From Montifringilla adamsi (lineage: Eukaryota > Chordata > Aves > Passeriformes > Passeridae), in the NCBI GenBank assembly GCA_017590115.1, contig JAGGNK010015225.1:620001-684000 (forward strand): a DNA stretch of 64,000 nt. Direction: 5' to 3'. Positions within the stretch are counted from its first letter, which is position 1, and every line of letters starts with the position of its first letter. Below are positions 11,701-24,802 of the stretch, one piece after another. Under the pieces are notes generated by a model. It was not told the origin of the DNA. It did not search any database and saw only the letters and a program-made list of their open reading frames with translations. A program made the position numbers and the translations under genes.

Positions 11701-13639
11701 GATATTTTCTTTTATTTTTTCCAATCACCAATTCCCACTTTCCCCTGTCCCTCTTACACCCCATGAAGCTCCCTGCCAGAGGATGTGCGGACACTCAGGA
11801 CACACCAGCCTTGTTCCCACCCAAGGATTTATCTGCTGCCAGAGCTCTCTGCCTCCAGGATCCTCCCACATCCCTGCCACCTCCTCCCCGTGCAGGCAGG
11901 AGCAGCACCCAGTGCTTTATGACCCTTGTCACCAGCAGATTAATGAAAGCTGGGAGGACAGAGGGGGGTCACAGCACGTGAACCACCACCAGACCCCCCC
12001 ACCACCCACCCCTCTGGCACAGGGATGATTTCTGCCTCAATCTCCCACCCTGACAAGGTGCAGGACAAATGGTGAGCACTGGTGATAAAAGGGACCCTGA
12101 TCATTAAACACAGGGCTGGGATAAGCTGGATCACATCCCTGGAATGATGCTGTAGTGTGGAGAAGGCTGGATAAGATTTTGGGCTTTCCACACCTCATTG
12201 TTTTGTCTAGCACAGCCTGGTTTTGTTTTGCAGCTCCTTTTGACATAATCTTTGAAAATACATCTGAATTTCCTTCCTAGACAAGTATCATACATTTCCT
12301 TTCCTTGTGCCATCTGAGATGCTCCAGGCTAGCAGATGTGACACAGACTGAGGCTCCCAAACCCTTTGGAAATGGTGCAGGGGCCAGGTAGGGAATGGGA
12401 TGTCTAAAATGACACCTATTTGCAGACAACCCACGGGCCTGGCTTCTCCCAGGCTCAGCAGCAGCCAAGTAAACTCTTCTTCATGCCTGGAAACATTCCC
12501 ACCATTTGATTTGCACCATATTCCTCCAAATTTCAGAGTTCCTGGCAGGAGGGAGGTCTGAAGTCACCCTCAAAAGTCGTGACAGGTTTATTCACTGAAA
12601 GAGTGCCACCACCATGGGTTTATTCAAGATTTTCTGGCAGTAGGCAAATAAAAATGTCAGAGAGCAAGAAGTTATTTTAAATAGCTGAGGTTCTTAGTGA
12701 GATGAAAATTGATATTATTAATATGGGATGAAGTCACTTTTGTCTAGGATCCCAACTCTAATTTCTGTGGCATTGCCTGCACCTCATCATGGCATTTTTA
12801 GACTTACAATTTACCAAAAAAAAAAAAAAAACCGGAAAAAAAATCTGTGCTGTGACTTAGCGGAAAAGTGAAGAGAGAGGAGGAAAAACTTCAACATTTG
12901 GGGATTTGTTTTGGTCAAACTATGCAGGTTTGACGTTTCCCTTGGAAATGTGCAATTTATTATCTCTGTCCCAGCTGTTGTCTGTCTGGAAAGCTGAGAA
13001 GGAATTTGGATGTCTTGCACCTGGGGAGCAGGTGGATTTTGGGGAGGACATTGATTGGACTGAGGTGCTCCTGAGATCCAGCCCAGTCTCCCAGGAGCAG
13101 CTGATCACACACTCCAAGACTGAATTTTCACCGGAGATGGAAGTGGGAGAGGGACTGGGGAATGAGGAATTGCAAGAGAGATAAGAAGAGGAGGAGGGTA
13201 AAAAACAATCCCCAAAGACATTTCCAAAATGAACATCTGTTAGGAGGGAGTGTGGGAGATAATAATAACAACAACAGCAGCATAAACAACTCGACTCTCC
13301 TACCTGCTTCTGAATCCCTCCTTTTCTCCCTCTTGCAGGAATAGCTTGGCTGAGGATCTGCTCCCTGCCACATCCCAAGCTCTGTGTCAGGAAGGGAAAG
13401 TTTCCTGGTGGCTCAGAGGTTTGCAGAGCACATCCCAGGTGTCGGATGCAAGAGGAAAGTTAAAAGAGAGAAAAAAATTTGTTCAGCGGAGCATCAAAAG
13501 CAAATATTCCTTTGGCACTGTCATTGATTCCACACCTTCCCCAGAAGTTCCTCGCTGTTATTCAAATCACTTTATCCTGTTAATCCACAAAAGGCAGGTG
13601 AGATTAGGCTGGGCTGGCAGAGAACTGCAAATATATTAT
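11701..13639. other. Unique intergenic sequence
   Basis: No gene was recognised. It contains an A-tract near 12817 and a triplet run near 13260. Confidence 0.5.
13259..13289. repeat. AAT/AAC triplet run
   Basis: A short AATAATAACAACAACAGCAG run. Confidence 0.7.
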
Positions 13640-13905
13640 TGGGATACTTTTTGTGGAGACAAATAGTCCTTAAAGCGCCTTAATGCCTGATGCCAGAACA
13701 CTGTGCTTAATTAAGGAGCTACAGGGGCCATTTACAAATGTGATTTCTGCATTGATTATCTATAACTCTCCCCGCAGCCCCTATTAACAGCCTCCTGTGG
13801 AGAGGATTGTTTCCCATAAGTGGCTCATCCAGGGAGATGGGGTGGCTGCCTTTGTCAGGCGTCCTATTCCCAATGATCAGCCTGAAAATATTGACTAATC
13901 AGCAA
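13640..13905. other. Candidate conserved non-coding element
   Basis: The block is free of recognised repeats and rich in homeodomain-type motifs (CTTAATTAAGG, ATTGACTAATCAGC, CATTGATTATCT). This character is often seen in vertebrate enhancers near developmental genes. Conservation itself cannot be seen from one sequence. Confidence 0.28.
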
Positions 13906-14929
13906 CAAATGTGGATGGGGCAGAGGAGGAGGGATAAATCTCCTCGGGGGCTCGTGGGGGGAGGACAACAGTGATGAATCTGCAGATTAAAAGGCTGTTG
14001 TGTTGTCATTAGGAAAGGATAGAATGTGTAAAAATGTTTTAGGCCAGATCCCAAAGCTTGTCCTGTGTGTTTGTGTAGAAGGCTGGGTAAAAACCTTGCC
14101 CAAGGTAAGAGGGAGAGATTTGGGTGCCCTGTTGCAGTGGTCACTCAGTAAAGTGTCCAGAGGGAACTGTCAGAGCCAGGACAGGCTGGTTGTAAAACCC
14201 TTCCCAGGGGGATCTCAGAACAATATGCAACATTTTCTAGCATAACTTCCCATTGATTTCTATGGAGTTGTTCTGCTGTAAATCACCTGTTCTCTGCCCT
14301 TAAATAACCGAGATTTACAGCCTCCCTGCCAAGAGGGATAGCCAGGAACAGAGATGGTTCTTTGTCTTCCCATCAGGAGCTGCTGGCTGCCGTATGTGCA
14401 ATTTGAACAACAAGATTTGGGCAAGACTGGGAAAAAGCAAAGAGAATCCCCCCAAATGGAGAAACCAGCAGGAAGGGGCACACAAACACCTGTCCAAAGG
14501 ACTCTTCAGGGGTGAGGCATCCACAAGTTCTCTTGGCAGGAGAGAGGGGTAGCCAGCATCTCTAGCAACAAATGACATGATCCTTGCACTGAAAAGCCTC
14601 CAGATTTCAAAAGGCAGGGGGTTTTTTTTGTTTTTTTGGTTTGTTTGGTTAGGTTTTTTTTGCCAAAAAAGAGACATTTTCTGCTCTGGAAGGAACAGGC
14701 TGGTGCCCACTTGGGTCAATGAAGCAAAGGCATCATCCCTCAGCTGATGGATGGAACCAGCCCTATCTGTTGGATTTTTCCTGAGAGGACCACGGGGATG
14801 AAATCTGCCTTTTCCTAACTGCCTGTGTGCCTTGGGGAGGAGAGGGAAAAGCAGCATGCACAGAAAAAGAAAAGAAAAAAACAAAAAAAAAAGAAAAATA
14901 TGTCAATAATTTAAGAGACAAAGCTCCTG

Positions 14930-15215
14930 CCACGGAACCCAATCTCTTCCAGGCGCCCGCAGCAGCTTTTGGACACCTTGATTAATCATGACTGGCTACA
15001 TATTATTTCCCTATAAGCAAACTACAATGTTACTCATACAAACAGCTTAATCTTGACAGCTGCAAAATGCCAGGATTTAATATGGGACGGAGGGAGTTTT
15101 GCCATATGTTGCCACTCCGGGCCTGAGACGTTCTAATCCGCAGCATATTGCCTGCCGGAAACAGCCATTTCAGGGAATGCCTCCCTTCCCTTTTAATTGC
15201 ATTTGTTGTCTCCAC
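14930..15215. other. Candidate conserved non-coding element
   Basis: It is repeat-free, with CTTGATTAATCATG, CATATTATTTCCC, AACAGCTTAATC and several CpG-containing words that have survived (CCGCAG, GCCGGAAAC). This composition is unlike the decayed flanks. Confidence 0.3.
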
Positions 15216-15318
15216 TTCACGTTGGCTTTTCGTTTTCCTGCCAGCACAGAATAGATCAGTCCCTTGGGCTGGGTTGTTTTCTTCTCTCGGTTCCTGTTCT
15301 TGAGGAAAGGGGGTTGAG

Positions 15319-15946
15319 TGTCAGAGCCCAGGACGTCTCCCTGACGGTCCTGGATGATCCAAGCCCCAGCCAGGGGCCTTTGCAGCCCTGGCAGGGGGGG
15401 TCAGAAACCCTGGCATGCAGCCAAAGACCCCTGTGGCTTTGAGTTCGACCCATGGAACAAGTTACCACCTTTGTATGAAGAACTAAAGGTCACAAAATTC
15501 AGATAGCATAATAGTAGTAGTTATAGGGTGAAAAGAAAAATTTTGGGGGTTTTACTATAGGGGTATAGGAGACAAGATGGAGGGATCTGGGCTTTGTCCT
15601 GTTCTTCCTTCTTCTTCCTAGCCTCCATCTTCTTGGTGATGGTGGCTCTTTGGGATTGGTGTAGAGTGGAAAGTCACTGTCTGACGTGGGTGATAGGTAT
15701 TGGAACATAACTGTAATATATCAAATACGTTGCTTATGGTATAAAAGATAACACCAGCCCTGTGTGCCTCAGAGTGACCTGCAGATCAGACCTCTGCAGG
15801 TCTGAGAGAAAATATTTTGGATACGAAATAATAAACAACCTTGAGAACGTGAGCTGAAGACTCCTGACTTCTTCAACAGCTGGGTTGGGGAAAAGAGACT
15901 TTTAACAGACACCTCGGGATCTTCCCGACCAGAGAAAATCCTGAGA
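15319..15946 (+). mobile_element. Solo LTR of an ERVK-like element, 6-bp target duplication
   Basis: The 628-bp element begins TGTCAG and ends CTGAGA, an almost perfect inverted terminus. It is flanked by the direct repeat GTTGAG (15313-15318 and 15947-15952), and a 6-bp duplication is the usual signature of class II (ERVK) integration. It carries a TATA box (15740-15746) and AATAAA (15830-15835) in the order expected for an LTR. No internal retroviral sequence adjoins it, so it is a recombined solo LTR. Confidence 0.87.
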
Positions 15947-15952
15947 GTTGAG

Positions 15953-18007
15953 GAGCACTGAGGGTTCTTGTAGGGCTTGGGGTCACACACCCATCCTGGC
16001 TGGCCCCACTCCCAGCCCACTGTCCCACAGGCTGCCAGGTCAGGAGAGGCTTCCTGATGGTGTTTGTGTTCACTGGAATTGCCAGATGGCTCGTGCAGGG
16101 GAGACTTTTCATCTCCTGCTTGCTAATCTCCTTTTCCTTGATAAAACTACCTGGCATGGCAATGGTAATTTCAGCTTTTTCCTGCTCTCTGTCTGAAATT
16201 TGACAAGGTGGTCAAGTTCTCCACTCCTGTTTGTAGATGTGAGCACAGGGAGGCCAGAAGATAATGCCAGGGTGAAAGAGGAATGCTCAGGAGAGGACAA
16301 ATTGGTTGGTTTACGTATGTCCCCACCTTCTTCTCTCTCTCACAACCTATCCCCATTAGTGGAATGTGTGGAAAATGCACCAGTGATGCTTGATTCTGGG
16401 CAGGAATGAGGTGCTGTGGGCACTGAGTGGTGGTGGACAACAAACAAGGGAAATCCTCTGTATCCTTCATTTTCCAGCACCAGGTAAGGCAAGTCTGGAA
16501 TTTTACTCCAGCTGTGACTGAAGCAGAACCCTGGGAACACACAGCTGTACAAAAATGACCCAGGATAAGTGGAAATCATCCTTGTCACCACCTTCCATGC
16601 AAGATCTCTGCTCTGCCTCCAACACAGAATCATTTAGGTTGGGAAGGACCTCCAAGATCATCAATTCCAGCTGTTAACCCACACTGCCAAACCCACCACT
16701 GCTCCATGTCCTAAACACTCCTGCCTGCACCTCTGTATTTGCTGTCCCTTGGTTTTCTGCAGGTGGCCATCCTTTCTGACCAAGGAAGGGAATTTTTTGC
16801 ACTTTTCCATTTTTTTTTTGCAAAGGTTTGGTTGGCTTGGACCCGTGATTCTCCTTTGCAGCTGCTGAAAAAAGGAGAAAGTTTTGGCCACCAAGCTATT
16901 ACAGCTCCTGCAGGCTCTCAGAAGGCTTGGATGCAGTTTCCAGCTGTGTTGCAGAATTCCTGTGTGACCCAGCTCATGCAATTTTTATAAGTTTCAATTT
17001 TTTTCCCCTTATGAAAAAGGAAAACAAACAAAACACCTATTTTTCTCCCTGTTCCACTGCTCTTCATGCTGGTTCCTACCCAATTGCTCTGTTACCTCCT
17101 CATGGGGTGGATGAGCCCTCAAATTTAAGTCCCTTTCTCTGACAGTGGTGTCCACCTCAAGGTCCCTTTTTATGCCATAAAGGCAGGATTCTCCACAAAC
17201 GTTGGAGGCAGGAGAGGAAGGCCATGGGGTTCAATTGCAGCAGGAAGATTAACCTTGATATTAGTAAACAGTGAAAAGTGAGGGAAATTGGGGAAGGTTC
17301 TTCCGATCCTTGGAGCAATCCTGCTCATTGTTTGTCAGGGGGCAAAACCATTGTCCAACTTGTTCCTGGATCTCTGGAAGTGGATCCTTGATCTCCAGCA
17401 CCGTGATGCTCTTGTCCTTTGTCATTCCTCATGGGCTAAATCTCCCTGTCACAATAAGATCTCAGACTTTGCTGCCTCCTGCCCACTCTCCATGAAAAGA
17501 GCCCCTGTTCCTCCCAGGAAGGTGCCTGAGGGCAGACTGATACATGATGCATTTTGTTAATCAGATCTGTGCCATGACTCAAATGATGGAAAGGCACGTG
17601 GTAATTATTTGGGCTAAATAATTCACGTTAAAGCACTTCTTTGTTGCCCCTTTTACCACATAAATCCATAACTCAGCGTGAAAAGGGGAAAGAAAGGTTA
17701 ATTGCCCACTTGCCCGAGTGGAATTTTGATGGGATTCATCTTCCCCCATCTCAGATGTCTGGTGACAGTACCCACAACTCAAATTCATGTCTTTTATGCA
17801 AAGCAATCGCTGCACAGCTCTTCTTAGGGGCACAACATGAACAGGAAGAACTGGAAAATCACTGGAACAATTTTCCTGCCCAAAAGGCACTGAAATCTTG
17901 AAGTCTTTCCTCTAGATGTGGTGCAAAGGCTTCACCTGTGCCTGCTGTGAGAGCTGCTGGGGTGGGAGCAGGGTTAAATTATGGCTGCTCATAATGAACT
18001 ATCTAAT
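15953..18007. other. Intergenic sequence with one CR1
   Basis: Beyond the CR1 at 16626, nothing was recognised. Confidence 0.5.
16626..16735 (-). mobile_element. CR1 LINE 3' fragment
   Basis: CAGAATCATTTAGGTTGGGA, then GGACCTCCAAGATCATC and CACTGCCAAACCCACCACT, match the antisense CR1 3' end. Confidence 0.86.
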
Positions 18008-18388
18008 CGTGGAATATTGGAATGGTTTGGGTGGGAATGGACCTTAAGCATCATCTTATTCCAGTTCCTGCCATGTAAGGACACCTTCCACCATCCCAGG
18101 CTGCTCCAAGCTCCATCCAGCCTGGCCTTGACATTCCAGGGATGCAGGGGCAGCCACAGCTGCTCTGGGAATTCCAGCCCAACCAGGAATTCCTTCCCAC
18201 TATCCCATTTGACCCTGCCCTCTGGCAGTTTTAAGCCATTCCCCCTTGCCCTGTCCCTCCATCCCTTGTCCAAAGTCGTTCTCCAGCTCTCCCACAGCTC
18301 CTTTAGGGCACTGGAACGTTCTGTAAGATCTCCCTGGAGATTTTTCTTCTCCAGGCTGCCGAGCTGCCTGGGGAGCTTCCATCAATCC
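18008..18388 (-). mobile_element. CR1 LINE fragment, about 380 bp
   Basis: A long antisense CR1 segment starts GTGGAATATTGGAATGG and runs through GGACACCTTCCACCATCCC and CAGCCACAGCTGCTCTGGG to the TTCTTCTCCAGGCTG block. Confidence 0.9.
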
Positions 18389-18702
18389 TGATTTAAGGGA
18401 CCCTTAAAAGAAAATCCACTTTTGCCCGGCTACTTGGACAAACCTTGTGAGCAGTGGAAGAAAGGAGCACCTCTGGACACCTCACACCTCATCCTGCAGC
18501 TGTGGCCTCCAGGAGAAAATTATGGATTGTGCCTTGGATATGGGAATGATTTGGGGCTGAGTGGCTCAGACACAAACTCTGCTCAGTGGCCAGGGGATGT
18601 CTAAGGTCAAACCAAAGGAATTCCAGCTGGAATGGAGCTGGGCTCCATCCAGCCTCGGCTGCACTCAACACCAGACCAGACAGGTCATGGAAAATTGTCC
18701 AG

Positions 18703-19146
18703 TGTTGCAGTAAGGTGGAAAAATCATAAAGAAAGGTTTAGTAAAGCCCAGCCTGCCCTCCTGGAATCAGTGGCTGGCCTTCTCAAAGCTGGCATTTTGC
18801 AAGTTCCCATGTGAAAGCAATCCTGGTGTGAGCAGTTCATTAACATAACAATCAATTACTGGGTATAAAAACGATCTTGCACCTGCATAAACTGTTTTTA
18901 AGCTGTTAGATAGAAAAATGAAAACTATCTCTCACAAACAACTTTCCCTGCATGTACACACCGAGAGTTTGAGTGACCAATCAATGCAGAGTAACAACTA
19001 CTAACCAATAAAGTAATTGGCAAGAAATCTCATAACCAACTGGAGTCATACACGAGGTCTGTAAAACCGTGTAAAAAAGTTATGTGAATAAAGAATGGGC
19101 TTTTTCCACCACGAAGAAAATGGAGTCTGTGTGATTTATTCCCATA
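18703..19146 (+). mobile_element. Solo LTR, ERVK-like, 6-bp target duplication
   Basis: The 444-bp element runs from TGTTGCAG to CCCATA and is flanked by GTCCAG on both sides (18697-18702 and 19147-19152). It contains TATAAAA at 18864-18870 and AATAAA at 19087-19092. The last bases depart from the expected CA, presumably by mutation. The adjoining sequence is not retroviral. Confidence 0.76.
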
Positions 19147-19402
19147 GTCCAGGACTCTTTCCCTGCTCTTTCCTCTCTTCCTGGCAGTAGATAAAGTTGT
19201 TATTTTAAGCATAACACATTTGCACACGAATGGGGATCCACGTCATGAGCAACAAATCATGTCTGGGCTTAGCAAGAGTGAATACCCACACACCTTGTGT
19301 GTGCTGTCCCTGCTGTCCCCAAAGCCACAGCTGCCAGCTCTGCAAGAGGGTCTGGATTGGACAAACTTTCTGAGTTTGTCATCTCTTTTAGTGCAGTTTG
19401 TG

Positions 19403-19453
19403 GTTTTTTTTTTTTTTTTTTTTTTTGTTTTTGTTTTTGTTTTTGTTTTTTTT
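19403..19453. repeat. T-tract grading into TTTTTG repeats
   Basis: About 23 T is followed by regularly spaced G residues. Confidence 0.9.
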
Positions 19454-20745
19454 GGTGCTAGCAAATACTTTACCTGTAAAATAAACAGTTTTCCCCCCAC
19501 TTTTCTCCAAAGAAGTATTTTTCCCAAACCAGTTAAAAGAAGAGATGATAAAATCTACTTTCTAGAAGAACCCCTTCAGGAGTTCTCTCCCAAATTTACC
19601 CTAAACCAAGACATATACATTATTGGTGACTTTATGGTCCTCGTATCCCCATTCATCTGTTTAGCCCAGAAATAAGTTTTACACCTTTAAGATTTACACC
19701 TTTAAGATTAAAGGAAAAATGTTGCCTACGACACTCATCAGGCAAGTTTTGTTCAAAAGCATCAAAAAATGTTCAGTGAAGTTCATCCTCAACTCTTCTC
19801 AAGAAATATATTTCACTATTGCTGAGAATATTGAGAACTACACAAGCACACAACCTGTTAAACTTTAATTAAAATTGAAAAAAAAAATCCACTTTTAGAT
19901 CTATAAACTGGGAGTGTAGAACCCACAGAAGGCATAAATTATGCAAATTATTTTTTATCTATGTATGTATATTTAATGGTATCATTATTATCCCCAATTA
20001 CATCACAAATCTCTGAAAATTTCATGAAACAGGTAAACTATTTATACTTTTTATGCAAAATATAACAGTAATTCAGCACCAGCTCAGCCCTGCACACACG
20101 CCTTCGGATTTGCTCTCATTTGCATATTGCTGAATTTACACAGTATGTTTTGCTAATTAATTTTTATCTGGAAGCCTCTAAAGCAGTGCCGTGTTTTCCC
20201 TCCTCCAAGGATGACTTGTGTGGTTGTCTCTTCCCAGGGAATGATTTAATAAGAGAGAGGGACTTTTCCTGGGGAAGTTAATGGGGTTCATAAATTCCAA
20301 GTGAAGAGTCTTTTTTTATGGCTTGGGTGGTTTAAACAACACAAAAGATGTTCTCTGGCCTTGACTTAAAACATCCCTGTGAAGAGTTTCTGGTGAAGAA
20401 CAGGAGCTCACCTGATTTCAGAATCACCAGCATGAAGCCTGAATTTTTTTGGGGGGTGTTTAGAAGCAATACCAGCCCAGCCAGAGAAAATCTTTGTGAT
20501 GCATCTGGAAACTCTTCATGTGACCACAGACTCAAAGGCTGAGCTGATTTTGTGATAACTTGTAGAGGTCAGAGTTGTAATCCTGTGGCTTTCAGCTTCC
20601 AAATCATCACAAAATGTGCAGGAAAAATTGCTTTGGCCTCCAGAAGAGTTCCCATTATTCTTTTCATAACCAGTTATAATGCAGTTATCCAAGCACCTTG
20701 CACTTTAATGTGAGTTTTTAATAGCAATTTCTCCCCTTAAAACTT

Positions 20746-20785
20746 AGACTCATTTAGGTTGGAAATGACCTTTCAGATGGAGAAC
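20746..20785 (-). mobile_element. Short CR1 3' remnant
   Basis: ACTCATTTAGGTTGGAAATG resembles only the last part of a CR1 in antisense. The match is short. Confidence 0.4.
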
Positions 20786-21964
20786 AAAATCAGCTTCAGC
20801 AAAATCAGCTGAAATCCTTGTAAATCAGAGGAGTGCAGCTTTTGGAGAAGCTTTCTCCTCCCTTTATGATTGCAGCTAATTAACATAACTCTCTTTCTGC
20901 CTTCCAAAATGTTCATTTCATCCACCCCCCTGAATTTTGCAACAATTCACCGAAGATTAATCACTAAAAGTGGCATTTCTCTGTAAAACTAAATTACTCA
21001 GTGTTATTAGAATTTTCCAATGAGATTGGTACCAGTCAATGTGAGCTCATGGCTCCAGCATGAGGCTGAATTCAGGGGGGTTTATGTGAGATTAATTTAA
21101 GTCAAGCCTTACTGACAGGGCCTCCAGCTGTGCTGAACTCTCCTCTGGAAAAAAATCAGCAAAATCAGCACCTGCCTTTATCCTAACTGCATTTAGGTGA
21201 GATGAATCATTCCCTGGAAGTGCCAGGATCTCCCTAAAAGTTACAAATGTGATCACCTATTGCACAGGTGTTTGCATGCAGTCAAAGGAGCCCCACCCAG
21301 GTCTTCCAAGGGTCATTTGCCCACATTTTCCTTGCTCTGAAATCATGGGAGGACCCACCAGTCTCACAGGGTTTTGTCTGAAGGCGATGGGACATGCTGG
21401 GAGACAACATTTGAGCAGCAGAGTGCTGCCCTGTTGATGACAGATGTGCAACCTCCAGGCTCTCAGAGCTGAGCTGAACAACTCGGAATAAAAAGGGAAA
21501 CCTCAAGCTGGCCTGTCCCTGCTCCAGACAAAGCTGCCTCTGCCATGCTGAGCACAATCAGGCTCTGAAATATCAGTGTTTTTAAGACCAACCTCTGCAG
21601 CTGTCAAGCAGCACAGGAGAGACACTCTGATGCCTCCTCCTCCTCCTCTTTCCCATGCTCCTGCCTCCAAATTTTGTTCTTTTCCATGCTTTTTGACAGG
21701 CCTTCCTCCTTGGGTGATCCCTGGCAGGAATTTAGGATCACAGCAACGAGTGACCCGTTTTTGGGCTGTGGGGAAACTGTGGAGAGATGAAACTAGAAAT
21801 GAAGCTGGCCCAGGAACTGGGAAGTAAAGGTTATTTCTTTAGATGTCAGCAAGGAGAATGAATCAGTCACAACTACTTAAGGAACCTCAGGGAACAGTTC
21901 AGGCATGTGTGATGCATGAAGGCAGATCTAATTGGGGTGATTTTTTTGGGAAGAGGTTCATTAA

Positions 21965-21991
21965 AAAACAAACAAACAAACAAAAAAAACA
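21965..21991. repeat. CAAA repeat
   Basis: Several CAAA units in an A-rich run. Confidence 0.8.
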
Positions 21992-23541
21992 ACCCAAAAC
22001 ACCCTGCCTGTCTTCATGGCAACTGAACATGTAGGGGTGCACCTGGTCTCAGTTTGTGACTGTCCCTCTCTTAAATAAAACCAAATTTGTTGTTTCCCAT
22101 CTCTTTTCTTAGGCAGCAGCCTGACTCTCTTTTCCCAATGTTACATGAGTGGTTTTTAATCCCTCAAAATACAAAAAGCTGAACAGATCCAGTCTGCTGG
22201 AAGTGCAGGGGGGTAGCCCTGGACATCCAACCCCTTGGTCTCCAAAGAAAACTTTATCTCACGTGTTTATTGTGTGCTAAATCTGGCCCAGATGTGGCAC
22301 ATTTTCTAAAAATTGCTGGGCCAGCTCATGCAGGGGGTGAATCAAGCAAAGCAATCACGACCTCACGTCAAATCTGAGGACTCTGCCCATGGTTTTCATT
22401 AGTTAATTGAATTAAATCCCCACGTGGGTCAGTCCTTATCAATCAGCAGGTCCAAGCACACTCAGCCAGAATCCTCTGCTCCTGCCCAAAGAATGGGAAT
22501 GGATCATTAGGGAAAGCAAAAAGCCTTCTCCAGAACAAATATTAATGCTGTCTCCAAGTTAATTGGCATGGACTGGCAAATGCAGGAGAGCAGGGGAATA
22601 TTAAAGATGATAAAAATAGTTCTGTTGCAGCTCCTAAAAACAAAACTCTTGAAAGGTTTTTGTTCTGGAGGAGGGACGGAGGTGTATTGTAGTGTCATTA
22701 TTCTAGCTCTTCGTGTGGATCACTGGATTGGGGCAGTTAATTGTTTTTCAGGATTAGCCCATGGATAAAATCATACAGACCTGGAGGACAGTGCCTTGTG
22801 TATTGCCAACAATATATTAGCTCCTCTTTCAATTGATAAAATAATTAAGGGCTTGGTTGAAAGGGCATATTTCTCTCTGTGGCCACTGGTGCCTGAAAGC
22901 ATGAAATTTCAGAATGTTTCCAGTAGTTGTTCATTGAAAGAGGAATAATCCATTTTCTGACTAATTATTTTCAAGAGAGCAATAAAAACTGAATTGGGAA
23001 TATTTAAAAATGTAAAAAGTGCTCTACATTCAAATGGCTTGAACTTTGGTGATGTACCATCGTTTGCAGATGATAATGAAAATGTTAACCTTGGGAGAAA
23101 CCATTTTGTCCACAAATTAATGACAAATAAGAGGAATATTAGCTGCAGATTAATTGCTAAGTTCACATACTGCAGAGTGTGCTATATTTAAGTTGTCATT
23201 TGGTTCTGCAGGTTATATAAGTAACTTTTAATTCACTTTTCCTCATCTAGCAAAAGGTTTCAGAATGACAGAAGAGACTTAATAGCTTTCACTGTGGAAT
23301 ATATGAAAACACTGAGGAATGGCACCAGTAAATGGATGGCTGAATAACCTGAGTGAGTCTTACGACATTTCCCAGTTATTAGAAATTAACTATTATGGCA
23401 GAAGAAAATTGATCAGCTACAATTTTCATATTCCTGAAGGATGATGAAAATGGAGATGATACTTTTAGGAACTGTAACTGATTTCACTTCTTTTCACAGA
23501 AAGTTAAAAGCTGATCTGGGTTGTGGAGTTTCTTGATTTTC

Positions 23542-23567
23542 TTTTTTTTTTTTTTTTTTTTTTTTTT
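23542..23567. repeat. T-tract
   Basis: A run of about 26 T. Confidence 0.9.
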
Positions 23568-24802
23568 CTTTAATGGCACAGTCATAAAAGTAAAACAGTC
23601 TGATGTTGCATGAGAAAGAATTTATGATATAATGAGTTCACTGAAGAGTGAAGTTAAAACAAAAAAAAAAGATAAATCCTTTGGTCACACTGGTAACTCC
23701 TATCAGAAAACAAACCATGACAAAATAGAAAATACAGAAAAGGACTTTAGTTCTCTAATGCTTGACTTCACAATTTGATTTTGGTAAGGAAAATCCCATT
23801 CATCAAGGACCTATCTCTGAAACACATTTACTCTGGGGCTATTTTCATCCCTCAGTTCTCTCATTTTTTTAAAAACTCATGGCAGTGATGCTGGGCAGTT
23901 TTATACTAAACACAGCATGGATGGACTATTTTTTGGGGCAAAAACCCCCTCACTCTGGGCTTGCTGTGCCTTGAGCTGGGTGTCCCTGGGGTCACAAATG
24001 TGCTGAGGACAAGGGCAGTGCCCAGAAAAATATCAGCTCTGGGTGTGCCTGGGCTGGGCACTGGGAATCTGACACCAGCACTGGGGACCAGGGACAATCA
24101 GTGAAAATCAGTGTTTGGACAAGGAAATCAGTATTTGGTTGTCTTTTCTTTATGAGCATGGATTTAAAAGGGCTCTGGGTGAATTCCTGGCTGCAGTGGG
24201 GTCTGCACATTGGTCCTCCTGCTGCATTTCTCCCCTGCTCAAGTCTAACTCATGGTGCAGGCCTGCCTGGCCAGGGAAATAATATTTTCTTGTCTTATGG
24301 ATAAACAAATGGATTCCAAGTACAGACTGCAGAAAATGAGAACCCAAAACTATTGGAATTAATCTGCAGTCAATGATTGACTCAGGTACTGCAAGAAAAG
24401 CCACCAGCTGCTGAAATGGCCCCTGCTGGGATGTGAACTAAGCTGCATATGGGGAAAAAAAAAGCAATTTTAGTCATTAATGTTGCCCATGGCACCCGGC
24501 CAAGCATCCCTTAGGCTTCAGGAGTGGATTCTCTGGTGTTAAATTGGCACTGACACCCCTTGCAGGGTTGGGCTGACACCAGTTGCTCCATCCTTCATAT
24601 GGATTATTCTTGCAGACCTCACGCAGATCAAGCTGATGCTGCTGTAACAAGGGCTCTCCTGCCTGTGCAGCAACGTGCTTCCACAAAATAATTTAGGATA
24701 TAATTTCTGAATGTTTGACACCAGTATTCCCAGAGTGAGACGAAGGTGAGAAGACTCACTGCTTCAGCTCATGGATAAAAGTTTGAATTTTGGTCACAGA
24801 AG

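Larger units (their letters stand above)
19153..24802. other. Long AT-rich stretch poor in repeats
   Basis: About 5.6 kb contains only a T/G tract, a CAAA repeat, a T-tract and one doubtful CR1 remnant. Several sub-blocks look enhancer-like, for example 20070-20170 with CATTTGCATATTGC and GCTAATTAATTTT, and 22370-22440 with TAGTTAATTGAATTAAAT. No gene was recognised. Confidence 0.4.

Noticed and set aside
4726..15946. LTR pair as a 10-kb provirus
   Set aside because: The right copy has its own target duplication and the two copies differ strongly in decay.
18008..18391. 136-codon open frame as a gene
   Set aside because: It is the antisense of a CR1 fragment.
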